A stretch of DNA of 64,000 bases, from the NCBI RefSeq assembly GCF_000419525.1, contig NZ_ATTE01000001.1, positions 2,803,501 through 2,867,500 on the forward strand, read 5' to 3'. A program made the position numbers and the translations under genes. Under the pieces are notes generated by a model. It had not been told where the DNA came from and ran no database searches. It saw only the letters and a list, made by a program, of their open reading frames with translations. Shown here one piece after another: positions 10,613 through 20,782 of this stretch; the stretch's first letter is position 1; each line of letters begins with the position of its first letter. This stretch comes from Leucothrix mucor DSM 2157 (GTDB taxonomy: Bacteria > Pseudomonadota > Gammaproteobacteria > Thiotrichales > Thiotrichaceae).

Positions 10613-10771
10613 TGGGATGTACCCTGCCCTCGCGAAAAATAACTAAAGTCCAAACTCTTCCGCTATCATTCTCTGTGTTTCAGATTCGTAATATGGGTGG
10701 GTAACTGCTAATACGTTGCATGAAAGAAAACCTACCACCTTCATGATAAACCGCCTTTAGGGTACATCCCA
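10613..10771. repeat. 13-bp inverted repeats enclosing a 133-bp segment
   Basis: TGGGATGTACCCT at 10613-10625 is the exact reverse complement of 10759-10771. A related half-site (GGTGTACCCT) occurs at 10501-10510. The enclosed segment holds a 33-codon ORF on the minus strand. The arms could be ends of a tiny non-autonomous element or recombinase sites; no flanking target duplication was seen. Confidence 0.55.
10643..10744 (-). CDS. Possible 33-residue protein between the inverted repeats
   Basis: ATG at 10744, stop at 10643, preceded by AGGCGG with a 6-base gap. The product begins MKVVGFLSCNVLAVTHPYY and ends EEFGL. No family is recognised. Its neat position between the two 13-bp repeats and a usable ribosome site are the only support; chance cannot be excluded. 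Confidence 0.3.
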   Translation of the reverse strand: MKVVGFLSCNVLAVTHPYYESETQRMIAEEFGL

Positions 10772-10813
10772 GATGTTTGACAGTTCGTATAATGCCCCTT
10801 GTGATTATTAAGT

Positions 10814-11665
10814 TTATTCGGCATTTAGGGTTTCAGCAACACGTTCACAATCTTCAATAGCGTCATCCGAACATGTAACGCACGTAATTACCTCAATAGA
10901 TGCCACCCTTAAGTGATTAAAGTATCTCGTTGAGAGTTCCATTGCTTCCGACCTGAGTGCTTTTGCCTTAGGCAAATTATCCCGCATCATTTCCCCACAA
11001 GCTCTCATTCCAGTGTTAGTGTTTCTATATCGTTCCATAGCGCGGCCATTCTTAAGCAGTTGCTCTATCCTTAACCTGATATTGGAAGCTATTTGGAGTT
11101 CTGATTGTTGCGGCTGAGTAAGCTCCTTGGAATCCACGACTTCATTAACTTTTTCACCTTCTGCTCTTTGAGCTGCTTCTTTTGTTTTAACCAGCAGGAC
11201 AGGAGCCTTACCATACTGGCCAAATGTGGTTATCCCCCAATCAAAATTAACAACATGGTGATCACCATGTTTGTTGAAAACGGTTGATGTCCAGTAGTAT
11301 TCCCGTCGAATATTTGGAAAATACTTTTGGTTGATAGTTGGCGTCTCATGACCACTACCTTCATTACTACATCCCTTTACCCAAGGTTTATCTGTGGGGC
11401 CATTGCTGCAAAGCATTAAAGTACGTAGCTCTTGAATGGTTGGAAGGCGCCAGCTTCCACTAGTCAGCGATAACGCATCTGGAAGTGAGTAATCCTTAGC
11501 AGATCCATACTGGCAAGAATCACCTGATAATCCCTCCGAGCATTTTTTCCAAATTAAACCTGTCTTATTATCAGTAATCGACCCGTCTCCATTATCTACA
11601 AAAGAATCTCCAGAAAATGCATTTGAGTAAATAAATAAAACGAATATCGATAGAATATATTTCAT
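10814..11665 (-). CDS. Exported DUF1566 (Lcl C-terminal-like) protein
   Basis: A 283-residue protein with a signal peptide (MKYILSIFVLFIYSNAFSG). A DUF1566-type domain follows at about 20-165, shown by FVDNGDGSITDNKTGLIW, WRLPTIQELRTL and YYWTSTV. This domain occurs in secreted or surface proteins of unknown or adhesive role. The remaining 120 residues are charged and helical and contain a CVTC pair near the C-terminus with no known domain. It stands alone between the recombinase and the restriction operon; cargo of the island, function unknown. Confidence 0.8.
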   Translation of the reverse strand: MKYILSIFVLFIYSNAFSGDSFVDNGDGSITDNKTGLIWKKCSEGLSGDSCQYGSAKDYSLPDALSLTSGSWRLPTIQELRTLMLCSNGPTDKPWVKGCSNEGSGHETPTINQKYFPNIRREYYWTSTVFNKHGDHHVVNFDWGITTFGQYGKAPVLLVKTKEAAQRAEGEKVNEVVDSKELTQPQQSELQIASNIRLRIEQLLKNGRAMERYRNTNTGMRACGEMMRDNLPKAKALRSEAMELSTRYFNHLRVASIEVITCVTCSDDAIEDCERVAETLNAE

Positions 11666-11832
11666 TAACTAACTTCCATATTTTTAGGTCATCCAATGAG
11701 TAACCAAGGTTATCATAGTTCAGTAACTGCAGACGCAACATAACACCGATTATGCGAACCACCGCTGATCTGGTCTTGGGGCCGTAGGCGGCTTAGTTTG
11801 AGCCGCTGCCCGACATCTAGCTAGCGCTTACC

Positions 11833-11898
11833 CTAGTTAATCAAGCACCCCCCTGCAATCAAGCCGGTCAATACAAATACAATGGCTAGGTATTTCAT
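11833..11898 (-). CDS. 21-residue hydrophobic peptide coupled to hsdR
   Basis: An ATG at 11898 overlaps the hsdR stop as ATGA and is preceded by GGAGG with a 9-base gap, inside the hsdR end. The peptide (MKYLAIVFVLTGLIAGGCLI plus Asn) is a single hydrophobic segment ending in a lipobox-like AGGC, so a tiny membrane peptide or minimal lipoprotein is possible. The ribosome site and stop-start overlap make translation credible despite the length. No known family is recognised. Confidence 0.5.
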   Translation of the reverse strand: MKYLAIVFVLTGLIAGGCLIN

Positions 11899-14800
11899 CT
11901 CGCTTGTCCTCCAGCCGTCAACAATTCAAGAATGAGCCTTGAAAACGCTTGGCTCCGCTCTGGATTCGATAACAGCTGCATCATCTGATTCTGATGGGCA
12001 GCACTGCTATCCAAGATGGCATCATCAATCGCTTGGGCAAAGTCTCCCAGCATTGCCTGCTCTGCCGTATTATGTTTAAGCTGGTTCATCACCTTCACGT
12101 TCTCTCTCATCTTGTCCCGGATCGTGTAAGCATAATTCACCATATCTTTCTCACTCAGCCCATCCGTCACAAAGATCTCATTCAGCTTCTCAATAATCTG
12201 AGATAGGAACTCCGCTTTCTTATCCTTCGGCTTGGCAGCACCCAAGCTATCGCCCGGTATAATCTTGTAGTCTTCAGCATCCTCTTTGAGCTTAATGTGT
12301 TGTTGGCGTATTGCAGACAGCCGGTAATGACTCAGCACCACATTACTCAAATCAACGTCATCATCCTCAACGACCGTCTCCCGCAGCATGGGCCGCAAGT
12401 TACGCGCATACAGGCTGAGCTTTTCCAGATCCTTATCGTCGTAGTCCACAATCTGAGACATAAACTCATAGAAGCGCACAAAGCTACCCAAGTCCTTTTT
12501 GAATATCTCCAGCTCGTCCTTAGCCTTCTTGCAATCCTTCAGGCTGTTCTCAGCATTAGCGGTCACCACGGGGTCATTGAATTTCTCAACGCGATCAAAC
12601 ATATCCTTAGCTTCTTTATAAGCCTCAATCGCCTGCTTATAACGCTTCTGCCAACGCTCCACCGCAGGTTTACAGATATTGGCAATCGCGGCATTGCTTT
12701 TGCTTTTAACAAAGAACGCCTCACAAAACTGCTCAACTTCATGCCAATAAAAAATCTTGGCACTGCGCAACTTCTGTGACAGATCAAATATCAAGTCAGG
12801 GTCAGACACATCGGCTAATTCAGCGGTTTGGTAATACGGCTGGAACGCTTCCAGTATGTCATCCGGCTCATTAAAGAAGTCCAACACAAACGTGCCGCTC
12901 TCCGCTTTACCAGGGAACGTACGGTTTAAGCGCGACAAGGTTTGCACACACTCCACACCGCCCAGCTTTTTATCCACGTACATGGCGCACAGCTTGGGTT
13001 GGTCAAAGCCGGTTTGAAATTTATTGGCGACGATCATCACTTGGTAATCATCACTATCAAAGGCTTTGCGCATATCACGCCCTTTGAGATTAGGATTCAT
13101 GCCATGCTCTGTAAACTTCTCACCCAGTAAGGCCGCCGCGTTCGGGTCTTGCTCGTTAAATTCCACCTCACCAGAAAAGGCCACCATGGCAGTGATCTTG
13201 TCATAGCCTTTTTCGGTAATGTATTTGTCAAAGCCTAACTTATAGCGCACGGCTTCTTTACGCGAACTGGTGACCACCATCGCTTTGGCTTGCCCACCCA
13301 GCAGGCCCATGATGTTGTCTTTGAAGTGCTCAATAATGACCTGCACCTTCTGACTGATGTTGTAGTCATGCAGGCGCACCCACTGATTCAGCTTTACCTT
13401 GGCCTTTTTACTTTCGACTTCCGCATCACTTCCGGCAATCTTCATCGCCAGGTTATAAGCGACTTTGTAATTGGTGTAATTCTTCAGAACATCGAGAATA
13501 AAGCCTTCCTCAATCGCTTGGCGCATACTGTATACATGGTAGGCCTCAGGCTTATTGGTCTTGGACGGTGGTTCATCTGGCTTGGGTAGGCGGCCAAACA
13601 ATTGCAGCGTTTTATCCTTCGGGGTTGCGGTAAAGGCTAAGTAACTGAGGTTCTTCGAGGCACGACGCGAGGCCACGGCGGCATCTAAAATATCCTCCGT
13701 CGTTAGTTCCTCATCATCCGCTTTGCTGTCAACCATCAACACTTCTTTTAATTGCCGTGCGGTACTGCCGGTCTGTGAGCTATGCGCCTCATCGGCAATC
13801 ACCACATAGTTACGTTCTTTCAGGCTGACACTGTTCTCAATCGCTTTTAGCACAAACGGGAACGTTTGAATGGTGACAATAATGATCGGTTGCGAGTGCT
13901 CCAACGCTGAGGCCAATTGCTCTGATTTGGAGCCTTCACCCTCTTTACGATTAATGCGCCCGACCACCCCATCGACTGAGGTGTACTGTGAAATCGTTTC
14001 TTGTAACTGGTCATCCAGTACCGTTCTGTCGGTCACCACGATCACCGACGCAAACACCTTACTGCCATCCGCGTTATGGAGTGCCGATAACTGATGCGCA
14101 GACCAGGCAATGGAGTTGGACTTACCCGACCCGGCACTGTGTTGTATTAAATACTTTTGACCAGGGCCTTCGGTTTTAGCCGCCTCAATCAGCTTACGCA
14201 CCACATCCCACTGGTGATAGCGCGGGAAAATTAGCGTCTCTTTTTTGGTTTTACGGCCTTCCCAGTCTTCCTTTTCCTTAATTTCAAGGTGCATAAACCG
14301 CGCAAGGATATTTAACAGGTTGTCCGGCAGTAACACCTCATTCCATAAATATCCCGTTGCGTATTGCTGCTTATCTTCTGGGACTTCATTACCCGCGCCA
14401 CCGTCTTTGGTGCCTTTATTGAACGGCAAAAAGAACGTGTCATCACCTTCTAAGCGCGTCGCCATAAAAACCTGATCTTGGCTCACCGCAAAATGCACCA
14501 AGGCACCGCGTTTAAAGGTTAATAAGGGCTCAGGCTTTTTGGTCACCGGGTCAATAGCAAAGCGCGTGGTTTTATATTGCTTAACCGCATTACTCACGGG
14601 CTGCTTAAACTCAGACTTCAACTCCAGCGTGGCCACCGGTAAGCCATTCACAAACAATACCAGATCAATGCGCCACTGCTTGGCCCGAATGCCGGTCTCG
14701 GCTTCATGCGCATCGGTTGCCCACGGGCTATACACCAGCTCTGGCACCAGTCGCAGACGGTTCTTGTTGTAACGCGCTAAGGTATCGGGATTTAGATCAT

Positions 14801-15167
14801 GCTCTGGCTTGAATTGGCATAAGCTGAAACGGGTGCCACGGTCGCGCAGCTCATTACGCAGTACACCCAAGGTGCCAAAGGTTCGGATCTCTCGATTGGC
14901 CGCATTAGGGTCGGCTTTATTGAGCTGTGAGGCGACACGCTCCAAAAACTTCTGCTCTGGATTATTAGGGTAAAGCGCGCAAAATTTTTGCCATTGCTCG
15001 TCTTGGGTGTCTTTAACGAACCCGAGTACATCTTCGGAATATAAAGCCAGCTCACGATTGTAGTGGTTGGAATTGCCGAGTAACCAGCCGTTTGCCAGCA
15101 TTTGGCGGATCATGTCATTTTGGAAGATGTATTCTGTAGACTTGTCTCCACCATAGAGTGCATTCAT
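11895..15167 (-). CDS. hsdR: Type I restriction enzyme, R subunit
   Basis: A 1090-residue HsdR. The N-terminal PD-(D/E)xK nuclease core is seen as RIDLVLFVNGLP...ELK (about 168-186). The SF2 translocase motor has Walker A HSAGSGKSN near 342, VTDRTVLDDQL near 380, DEAHSS near 459 and the SAT-like AFTATPKDK near 515. The C-terminal helical region binds the HsdM/S core. The complex cuts unmodified DNA far from the site after ATP-driven translocation. It starts inside the hsdS end (ATGA overlap at 15164-15167), so M-S-R are translationally coupled. Full length, no lesion. Confidence 0.97.
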   Translation of the reverse strand: MNALYGGDKSTEYIFQNDMIRQMLANGWLLGNSNHYNRELALYSEDVLGFVKDTQDEQWQKFCALYPNNPEQKFLERVASQLNKADPNAANREIRTFGTLGVLRNELRDRGTRFSLCQFKPEHDLNPDTLARYNKNRLRLVPELVYSPWATDAHEAETGIRAKQWRIDLVLFVNGLPVATLELKSEFKQPVSNAVKQYKTTRFAIDPVTKKPEPLLTFKRGALVHFAVSQDQVFMATRLEGDDTFFLPFNKGTKDGGAGNEVPEDKQQYATGYLWNEVLLPDNLLNILARFMHLEIKEKEDWEGRKTKKETLIFPRYHQWDVVRKLIEAAKTEGPGQKYLIQHSAGSGKSNSIAWSAHQLSALHNADGSKVFASVIVVTDRTVLDDQLQETISQYTSVDGVVGRINRKEGEGSKSEQLASALEHSQPIIIVTIQTFPFVLKAIENSVSLKERNYVVIADEAHSSQTGSTARQLKEVLMVDSKADDEELTTEDILDAAVASRRASKNLSYLAFTATPKDKTLQLFGRLPKPDEPPSKTNKPEAYHVYSMRQAIEEGFILDVLKNYTNYKVAYNLAMKIAGSDAEVESKKAKVKLNQWVRLHDYNISQKVQVIIEHFKDNIMGLLGGQAKAMVVTSSRKEAVRYKLGFDKYITEKGYDKITAMVAFSGEVEFNEQDPNAAALLGEKFTEHGMNPNLKGRDMRKAFDSDDYQVMIVANKFQTGFDQPKLCAMYVDKKLGGVECVQTLSRLNRTFPGKAESGTFVLDFFNEPDDILEAFQPYYQTAELADVSDPDLIFDLSQKLRSAKIFYWHEVEQFCEAFFVKSKSNAAIANICKPAVERWQKRYKQAIEAYKEAKDMFDRVEKFNDPVVTANAENSLKDCKKAKDELEIFKKDLGSFVRFYEFMSQIVDYDDKDLEKLSLYARNLRPMLRETVVEDDDVDLSNVVLSHYRLSAIRQQHIKLKEDAEDYKIIPGDSLGAAKPKDKKAEFLSQIIEKLNEIFVTDGLSEKDMVNYAYTIRDKMRENVKVMNQLKHNTAEQAMLGDFAQAIDDAILDSSAAHQNQMMQLLSNPERSQAFSRLILELLTAGGQAR

Positions 15168-16501
15168 GCAACTGCCCCCTTGGTTTCGCTAACTGAAGGC
15201 TCTGGTGCTTGCCAGTCACGTACATCTATCTTCCCAGTAACTGCGGCTGAGATTAGGGCTGTGCGACGTTCTTTCATCAGTTCTATCGCTGTTACTGCTT
15301 TATTTATCAAATTGTCAAATACAGGGATTTGAGACTCAATAAAATTAATGATATTAATCATTTCTTGCTCAACTGGAGCAGGGAAAGACAAATTAGCCAA
15401 AGTGCCTAAACCTAAGGTCTGTTGGGTTCCAAAAGTCCATGATAATTGAATAGCATCTTTTACCTGTACTGATTGAAATAAGTAAAAAATATATTTCGAA
15501 GGTATACCTTTTCGGCTTCTAATTGTAGCCAAAGGCACCCAAACATTGAAAATTTTATCTGTTTCTACAATAGCAGCTACTCCAGTAGTAGCGCCTAACT
15601 TTACAACTAATATATCCCCCCGTTGAGGACAATAACGTTTGGAAAATACTTTATGGTCGTCCTCAGAAATATAACCCCATTTCTTTTCAAAGTTGATATA
15701 GCCCTGGGAAACAGCCTCCGCCGAAATAAACGGGATACCACTCTCATGTTTTTGGGGGGTTAAATGTGGCCCGTCAATAATTGGGGCTGAAACCAAATAC
15801 TTGAGAGAAGCGACCACCCAATGCTCTGGCACATCTCCCAACCACTCAACCCCAGAATCCCGCATCGGCGCATCAGGATTAAGGCCTTTGGTCACAGCAT
15901 GACTAATCACCGCTTGGCGTTTTTCTTTTAGCAGCTTTATGAGCTGTTGTTGCTTTTCGATCAGGGTGTCGATTTTGGCGGTTTCGTGGTCGAGGAAGTC
16001 TGATATTTTTTGCTGCTCTTCAAATATGGGAAGTGGCACGCTAAATCCACCGAACTTGTCGGTAGTTAAATGCTGCATAGTCGAGCCATGCGATGACTCA
16101 TTCAACTCCCTCATGAACCACTTTGCAGCCCAATAGAAGTATTTTTTAAAAATACTGTGCTTATTTACATCAACACGAAAAATATGCTGATTCAACCATG
16201 CTGGCTCTCCATCCCAAATGAAAACATCCAAAGTTGCAGACCATGAAATTAATATATCACCCCTCATTACCTGATAACGAGCTGGTGGAATAAATGATGT
16301 TCTATTAATGTCGGAATCAGGGTTGGATAAATTTTGTATCCTTATGATTGGAACCCCTTGAGTAGACCAATGTGTAGGTTTAAAAGCAAACCCATTTAAG
16401 TACTCACCAATAAATTTAACTTTACTCAATTTCCACGTAAGTGGAATCCTATGCCCATTTATATTTTTAAAATCTTGATATACGGAAAGTCCAGAAGACA
16501 T
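15164..16501 (-). CDS. hsdS: Type I restriction enzyme, specificity subunit
   Basis: A 445-residue HsdS with two target-recognition domains. The first (about 20-165) ends in PLPIFEEQQKISDFLDHETAK, and the second (about 220-375) ends in FPAPVEQEMINIINFIESQ. Each is followed by a conserved helical spacer (IDTLIEKQQQLIKLLKEKRQA and NLINKAVTAIELMKERR). Both repeats are complete, so a bipartite recognition site is expected; the site cannot be read from sequence. It overlaps the hsdM stop as TAATG. Confidence 0.96.
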   Translation of the reverse strand: MSSGLSVYQDFKNINGHRIPLTWKLSKVKFIGEYLNGFAFKPTHWSTQGVPIIRIQNLSNPDSDINRTSFIPPARYQVMRGDILISWSATLDVFIWDGEPAWLNQHIFRVDVNKHSIFKKYFYWAAKWFMRELNESSHGSTMQHLTTDKFGGFSVPLPIFEEQQKISDFLDHETAKIDTLIEKQQQLIKLLKEKRQAVISHAVTKGLNPDAPMRDSGVEWLGDVPEHWVVASLKYLVSAPIIDGPHLTPQKHESGIPFISAEAVSQGYINFEKKWGYISEDDHKVFSKRYCPQRGDILVVKLGATTGVAAIVETDKIFNVWVPLATIRSRKGIPSKYIFYLFQSVQVKDAIQLSWTFGTQQTLGLGTLANLSFPAPVEQEMINIINFIESQIPVFDNLINKAVTAIELMKERRTALISAAVTGKIDVRDWQAPEPSVSETKGAVA

Positions 16502-18837
16502 TACGAATGCACCTCCCGAAGCAGCTCCATAATCTCAGCACTGACCTTATCCAAGTCCGCATCAATCTCCACTAAATCTCTCGGCGGCTGGTACTCATAA
16601 AAATGCCGGTTAAACGGAATCTCATACCCCACAATCCCGATTTGGTGATCCTTGTCATCGGTCTTGGTCGCATCAATCCAGGCATCCGGCACATGCGGTT
16701 GTACTTCCTTGACGAAGTAAGCCTCATTCAAGGCATTCACGGCTTGGCTTGGGTCAAGCGCCACATTTTCATGGTCGCGCAGATTGCCATCCGGTTTGTA
16801 TTCAATGGTTTTGGTGCCGACTTTAAACAAGCCATAGAGCGGATTGGCTTCCGTGTTTTTATGTACCTTCTTAATCACCTTTTCCGCCTCTGGATTGATC
16901 CAGCTCACCGCAGCGGTAATTTGCTTTTTCTGAGTGGCATCTAAGCTTAGGTCTTGCGCTTTGCAGGCGGCTTTAAGCACTGACTCATAGCGATTCATAT
17001 CATCGTATTGCGCGGTGCCGATCTCAGCTTGCAGCGTTTTAGCCTTGAGTAGTATCTGCTTTTGCTTGTCCCAGGTTTCAACGTGTAATAGCTCTTTGAT
17101 TTTGGCTTCTTTCAGGTCGCTAAAGTTAGCTTTCAGGTGGATGCGAATATCTGTTGCCTGCTCAGCCAGCTTGCCATAGTGCTCACAGCCTTCCTCATCA
17201 CGCCACTCAGCACCATAAGTTTCATAGATCCAGCGCATTGGCGCATCCAGTGGCTTGGCCGCAAAGCGCAGCTCAGCAATGCGTTCATCACTAAACTGAT
17301 AGCTTTCGCGTAGTGGTCGCTCAATGGTGATCCGGCGATAGCCAAATTCATGATTCGCAAAGATCTTACTGGCAAAGGTTTTAGGGGCGTCGGTTTTGGG
17401 GCTGGCAGACTGGCGGCCACGGTTGCTTTTTTGTTCCGCTGGCTTATCCACTGCACGTGCATCAACCTCCTCAAACGCGCCAAAGGTACGGGTGATCGTG
17501 GCAATGTCATCCTCGCCCATTTCATTGCGCTTACTGCCCAAGGACTTACGCATTTTACTGTAGAGGTTCACGCCGTTAATCAGCTGCACCTTGCCCTTGC
17601 GCTCAGTGGACTTTTTATTCGAGAGCACCCACACATAGGTCGCAATGCCGGTGTTGTAGAACATATCCGTCGGTAAGGCGACAATGGTTTCCAACAGATC
17701 CGCTTCAAGGATATACCGGCGAATTTCAGATTCACCGGAGCCCGCGCCACCGGTAAACAGCGGGGAGCCATTGAGGATAATACCGATACGGCCACCGCCT
17801 TCGGAGGCATCGCGTAACTTGCTAATCAGGTGTAGCAGGAATAATAAGGAACCATCAGACACACGCGGCAGACCAGGGCCAAAGCGCCCATCGAAGCCTT
17901 TTTGCAGGTGTTCATCCTTAATCAGGTCAACGATCTTTTTCCAGTCCACGCCAAACGGCGGGTTCGACAGCATGTAATCAAACCTCACCGCGAAGAATTG
18001 ATCGTTCGACAAGGTGTTACCCAGTTTGATGTTATTCACATCCTGACCCTTAATCAGCATGTCCGCCTTACAGATGGCATAGCTTTCAGGGTTCAGCTCT
18101 TGGCCAAAGGCACGAATCACCGCATTGGGGTTTAATTCATGCACGTATTCCATGCCCGAAGACAGGAAGCCGCCCGTGCCTGCGGTGAGGTCGTAGAGCG
18201 TGCGAATAATGCCTTCTTTGGTCAGGGCATCATCGTCTTCCATAAACACTAAGGAAGTGGTCAGGCGCACAATATCGCGCGGGGTAAAGTGTTCTCCGGC
18301 AGTTTCATTCGAGCTTTCAGCAAAACGGCGTATCAGCTCCTCAAACACCAAACCCATATCGTGGTTGGTGATGGATTTGGGGCTTAGGTCGGTGGCTTTG
18401 ACTTTCTCAACGATCTTGTACAGCAGATCGGCATCATTGAGCTGACCGATAAACTCGGCAAAGTTGAAGTATTCAAAGATCTCACGCGCATCTTTTGAGA
18501 AGCCTTGGATATAGCTTTCCAGATTGCTTTTAATCTCGTTCTGGCCCAGCTTGGAGAGGTTCATCTGTGAGGTATTGAAGAAGCTGAGGCCACTGGCTCT
18601 GAGGAGGAATTTCTCTTGGGCTTCTTCGGGCAGGTTCATCCCTTCAATTCTTGCAAACTCAGTCAGTACCGAGTCCTTAGTGGCTTCCAGAACGCATTCC
18701 AAACGGCGTAACAGCGTGAACGGTAGAATAATGCGCCCGTATTGGCTTTGTTTGAAGTCACCGCGCAGTAAGTCAGCGATAGACCAGCAGTAGGCTGCAA
18801 GATTATTGGGGGTTTGATCCACGTAGAAATACTCCAT
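16501..18837 (-). CDS. hsdM: Type I restriction enzyme, DNA adenine methylase subunit (long form)
   Basis: A 778-residue HsdM, well above the usual 480-540. An N-terminal HsdM_N helical domain (about 10-130) precedes the N6-adenine methylase domain. The SAM motif is [10 protein letters not shown] near 215 and the catalytic motif is NPPFGV near 292. Residues from about 480 to the end form an extra, mostly helical region of roughly 290 residues; such long forms occur in some type I methylases. First gene of hsdM-hsdS-hsdR. Upstream lies only a 175-bp gap holding the terminator of the Rep operon, so its promoter should lie there. Confidence 0.96.
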   Translation of the reverse strand: MEYFYVDQTPNNLAAYCWSIADLLRGDFKQSQYGRIILPFTLLRRLECVLEATKDSVLTEFARIEGMNLPEEAQEKFLLRASGLSFFNTSQMNLSKLGQNEIKSNLESYIQGFSKDAREIFEYFNFAEFIGQLNDADLLYKIVEKVKATDLSPKSITNHDMGLVFEELIRRFAESSNETAGEHFTPRDIVRLTTSLVFMEDDDALTKEGIIRTLYDLTAGTGGFLSSGMEYVHELNPNAVIRAFGQELNPESYAICKADMLIKGQDVNNIKLGNTLSNDQFFAVRFDYMLSNPPFGVDWKKIVDLIKDEHLQKGFDGRFGPGLPRVSDGSLLFLLHLISKLRDASEGGGRIGIILNGSPLFTGGAGSGESEIRRYILEADLLETIVALPTDMFYNTGIATYVWVLSNKKSTERKGKVQLINGVNLYSKMRKSLGSKRNEMGEDDIATITRTFGAFEEVDARAVDKPAEQKSNRGRQSASPKTDAPKTFASKIFANHEFGYRRITIERPLRESYQFSDERIAELRFAAKPLDAPMRWIYETYGAEWRDEEGCEHYGKLAEQATDIRIHLKANFSDLKEAKIKELLHVETWDKQKQILLKAKTLQAEIGTAQYDDMNRYESVLKAACKAQDLSLDATQKKQITAAVSWINPEAEKVIKKVHKNTEANPLYGLFKVGTKTIEYKPDGNLRDHENVALDPSQAVNALNEAYFVKEVQPHVPDAWIDATKTDDKDHQIGIVGYEIPFNRHFYEYQPPRDLVEIDADLDKVSAEIMELLREVHS

Positions 18838-18970
18838 TAAGATTCAGCTATGACATTATCGCTTGTCAGCATATAAGCGGTGATCGTATCACCAAATTCT
18901 ATACATTTGTTCCCTGAGTAAGTAGATAAATTATCAATCAAGAATAAGCCAAACAGAGTATTAAGCAAAA

Positions 18971-18993
18971 GGCCGGGCTAATTGCTCCCGGCC
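18971..18993 (-). terminator. Rho-independent terminator of the Rep operon
   Basis: GGCCGGG (18971-18977) pairs with CCCGGCC (18987-18993) around a 9-base loop. On the minus strand the stem is followed by TTTT. It lies 20 bases past the stop of the 519-residue membrane protein gene and insulates hsdM from it. Confidence 0.85.
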
Positions 18994-19013
18994 TACTATC
19001 CCACTGGCTCGAC

Positions 19014-20573
19014 TTACTTGCTGATTAACGCGCCGATACCCGCAATCGGTGATAGACCCTCTTCACTGACCCCAACACCTGCACCGATCGCAGGTGTGAC
19101 TTTGATCTTCTTTTTGGGTGAATCGTCAACTAAGTGATCCGCTGCAACATAAATAGCGCCGCACGAACTTTTAACCCTGCCCTTGGGTGTGGTCTCGACT
19201 ATTCGCTCCTGCTTTCCACACTCGGGACAAATACAGCTCACTGGTTCATCGAGTGTGATATTTCGATTAGCCGGTTTGCGCTGCCCTTCCAAGTCATTAG
19301 AAGCTGATTGATAGTTCGGATTGAGCATGAACTTTGCCACGACCTGCCCACTCTTTCCGAAGTCGGGATTATCAATCAACACACCTTCAGCGTGTAACTG
19401 ATCCAGAATATCAACGGCCTTCTGTTGGCGTGCGGCATCATCCACAAAACGCACTTTCAGTTTAACCAATTGAGCTTTGACAGGTCTCACGGTGGGCTTT
19501 ATACCTCCACTCAGAATCCCCTCTTTAATCGTTAAGTAATGACCATTCGAGTAATCGACTTTGCCGCCCTGCTGATTGTCTTCATTTGGAGTACGTACAC
19601 CAACACTCTCTGAAGGATTTAAAACCGCCCCCAGCCTAGTATCTTCTACGTGGGGGCGGTTTTCAGCGGCCCGATTATTTGTGCTTGTTAGATCATTGTT
19701 TTCAGCACTCGGAAGGGCGGTATTATTCACAGTTGCCGCCACTTTTTCACGTCCCAGATAGCCGCTAAATTTATTCGCCAGTGGGGATAGTTCATGCTGA
19801 ACCGTTTTAAAATCTGATCCGTCCGATTGCCAGTCGTGGTTTGCTTTTGCCTTCAAGCTAAACGCTGGCATGGCCACCAAGGGGTTGATGAAAACAGCGC
19901 TGAAGGCACTACAGAAAATGGCCCCCACACTGCATACGATTGAGAATAGGGCGATAACAATATAATGCTCAGTGGTGCCGCTCTGAATCATCTGTACCGG
20001 CTTGTGTAAGGTATGCGCGGCTTTCTGTTGGGCGATTGCAATCAGTTGATCCTGATAGGCTCGCTCTGCGTCGATCTTGGCGATTAACTTCGATTCCTCG
20101 TCATGTATCCGGTTTGCACGGTGCAGCGCAGAATCCCGCGCCATCTCCGCAGAGCGCTCCATATTAGCAAATGATCCGTCTGTCACTTGGTACGAGGCGG
20201 TCTGTGTATCACGCCGGTCGGTGTCTGCCAGTTGGCTGCTAATACCGGCAACAATCGCCATAATAGTCACGACGATGGCCAGCAAGCCCTGAATGATAGT
20301 ACCGGATGAAAAACCGTGCAGTCGATACGATGTCACCATGCTTTTGGCTAGTGGTATTTCAATGCAGGCAATTCCAGCGCCCACGACCATCAAGGCCCAC
20401 TTGAATATAAAACTACCCTCCGGGCTAGTGAGCTTGGATACCAGAAAATTAGACAGGTGATAAGCGTTCATAAAGACCAGCGCCATCATAATGACCGCCA
20501 TTAGCACCCCGAATGATTTAGACGCGCCAACGCTATGGCCAGCAATTGTTTGATGTCTGAAGGTTGCACTCAT
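19014..20573 (-). CDS. Multi-pass membrane protein of unknown function, last gene of the Rep operon
   Basis: A 519-residue protein not recognised by family. Hydrophobic segments lie near 20-45, 58-80, 88-112 and 205-235. The loop between the third and fourth (about 115-200) is charged and helical (SAEMARDSALHRANRIHDEE). The C-terminal half is polar and cytoplasm-like. It includes CICPECGKQ and SSCGA near 445-475, a possible Cys4 zinc site. There is no Walker A, so it is not a Zot-type assembly ATPase. It starts on the stop of the preceding 69-residue gene (TAATG). The coupled operon suggests it works with the Rep protein, perhaps at the membrane. Confidence 0.8.
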   Translation of the reverse strand: MSATFRHQTIAGHSVGASKSFGVLMAVIMMALVFMNAYHLSNFLVSKLTSPEGSFIFKWALMVVGAGIACIEIPLAKSMVTSYRLHGFSSGTIIQGLLAIVVTIMAIVAGISSQLADTDRRDTQTASYQVTDGSFANMERSAEMARDSALHRANRIHDEESKLIAKIDAERAYQDQLIAIAQQKAAHTLHKPVQMIQSGTTEHYIVIALFSIVCSVGAIFCSAFSAVFINPLVAMPAFSLKAKANHDWQSDGSDFKTVQHELSPLANKFSGYLGREKVAATVNNTALPSAENNDLTSTNNRAAENRPHVEDTRLGAVLNPSESVGVRTPNEDNQQGGKVDYSNGHYLTIKEGILSGGIKPTVRPVKAQLVKLKVRFVDDAARQQKAVDILDQLHAEGVLIDNPDFGKSGQVVAKFMLNPNYQSASNDLEGQRKPANRNITLDEPVSCICPECGKQERIVETTPKGRVKSSCGAIYVAADHLVDDSPKKKIKVTPAIGAGVGVSEEGLSPIAGIGALISK

Positions 20574-20782
20574 TACAGATCCCTCCGAGTGATATCGTAA
20601 CGCTCAACGCCGCTTGCTTCATCGCGTCCAGTACAATAAAGAAACACGTTGAAGCCATAGGCCCGTTGTTCTCGAATGTATCTGTCCCGCGCTGCGTGAC
20701 TTTCAAACGTCATTGATTCAGGTGGATAGTGTGTGACCTGCTTAGGCTGACTTGGATTAACTAGGCGTAGTTCGTTGTTCAT
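20573..20782 (-). CDS. Small hypothetical protein, 69 residues
   Basis: A 69-residue polar protein of no recognised family. A central stretch (SMTFESHAARDRYIREQRAYGF) could form a helix. The ATG overlaps the previous stop as ATGA, and its own stop overlaps the next ATG as TAATG. Tight coupling on both sides makes it a real gene of the Rep operon; by position it could be an accessory replication or DNA-binding factor. Confidence 0.75.
   Translation of the reverse strand: MNNELRLVNPSQPKQVTHYPPESMTFESHAARDRYIREQRAYGFNVFLYCTGRDEASGVERYDITRRDL

Noticed and set aside
10521..10644. Plus-strand open stretch of 41 codons (KPIQFQEVPKRLEANY... to ALAKNN)
   Set aside because: It looks protein-like, but it follows a stop, has no good start codon and overlaps the 13-bp inverted repeat. 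It could be the tail of a lost gene; evidence is too thin to annotate.
12297..12779. 160-codon plus-strand frame opposite hsdR
   Set aside because: It is the antisense of a conserved coding region, with no ribosome site or family resemblance.
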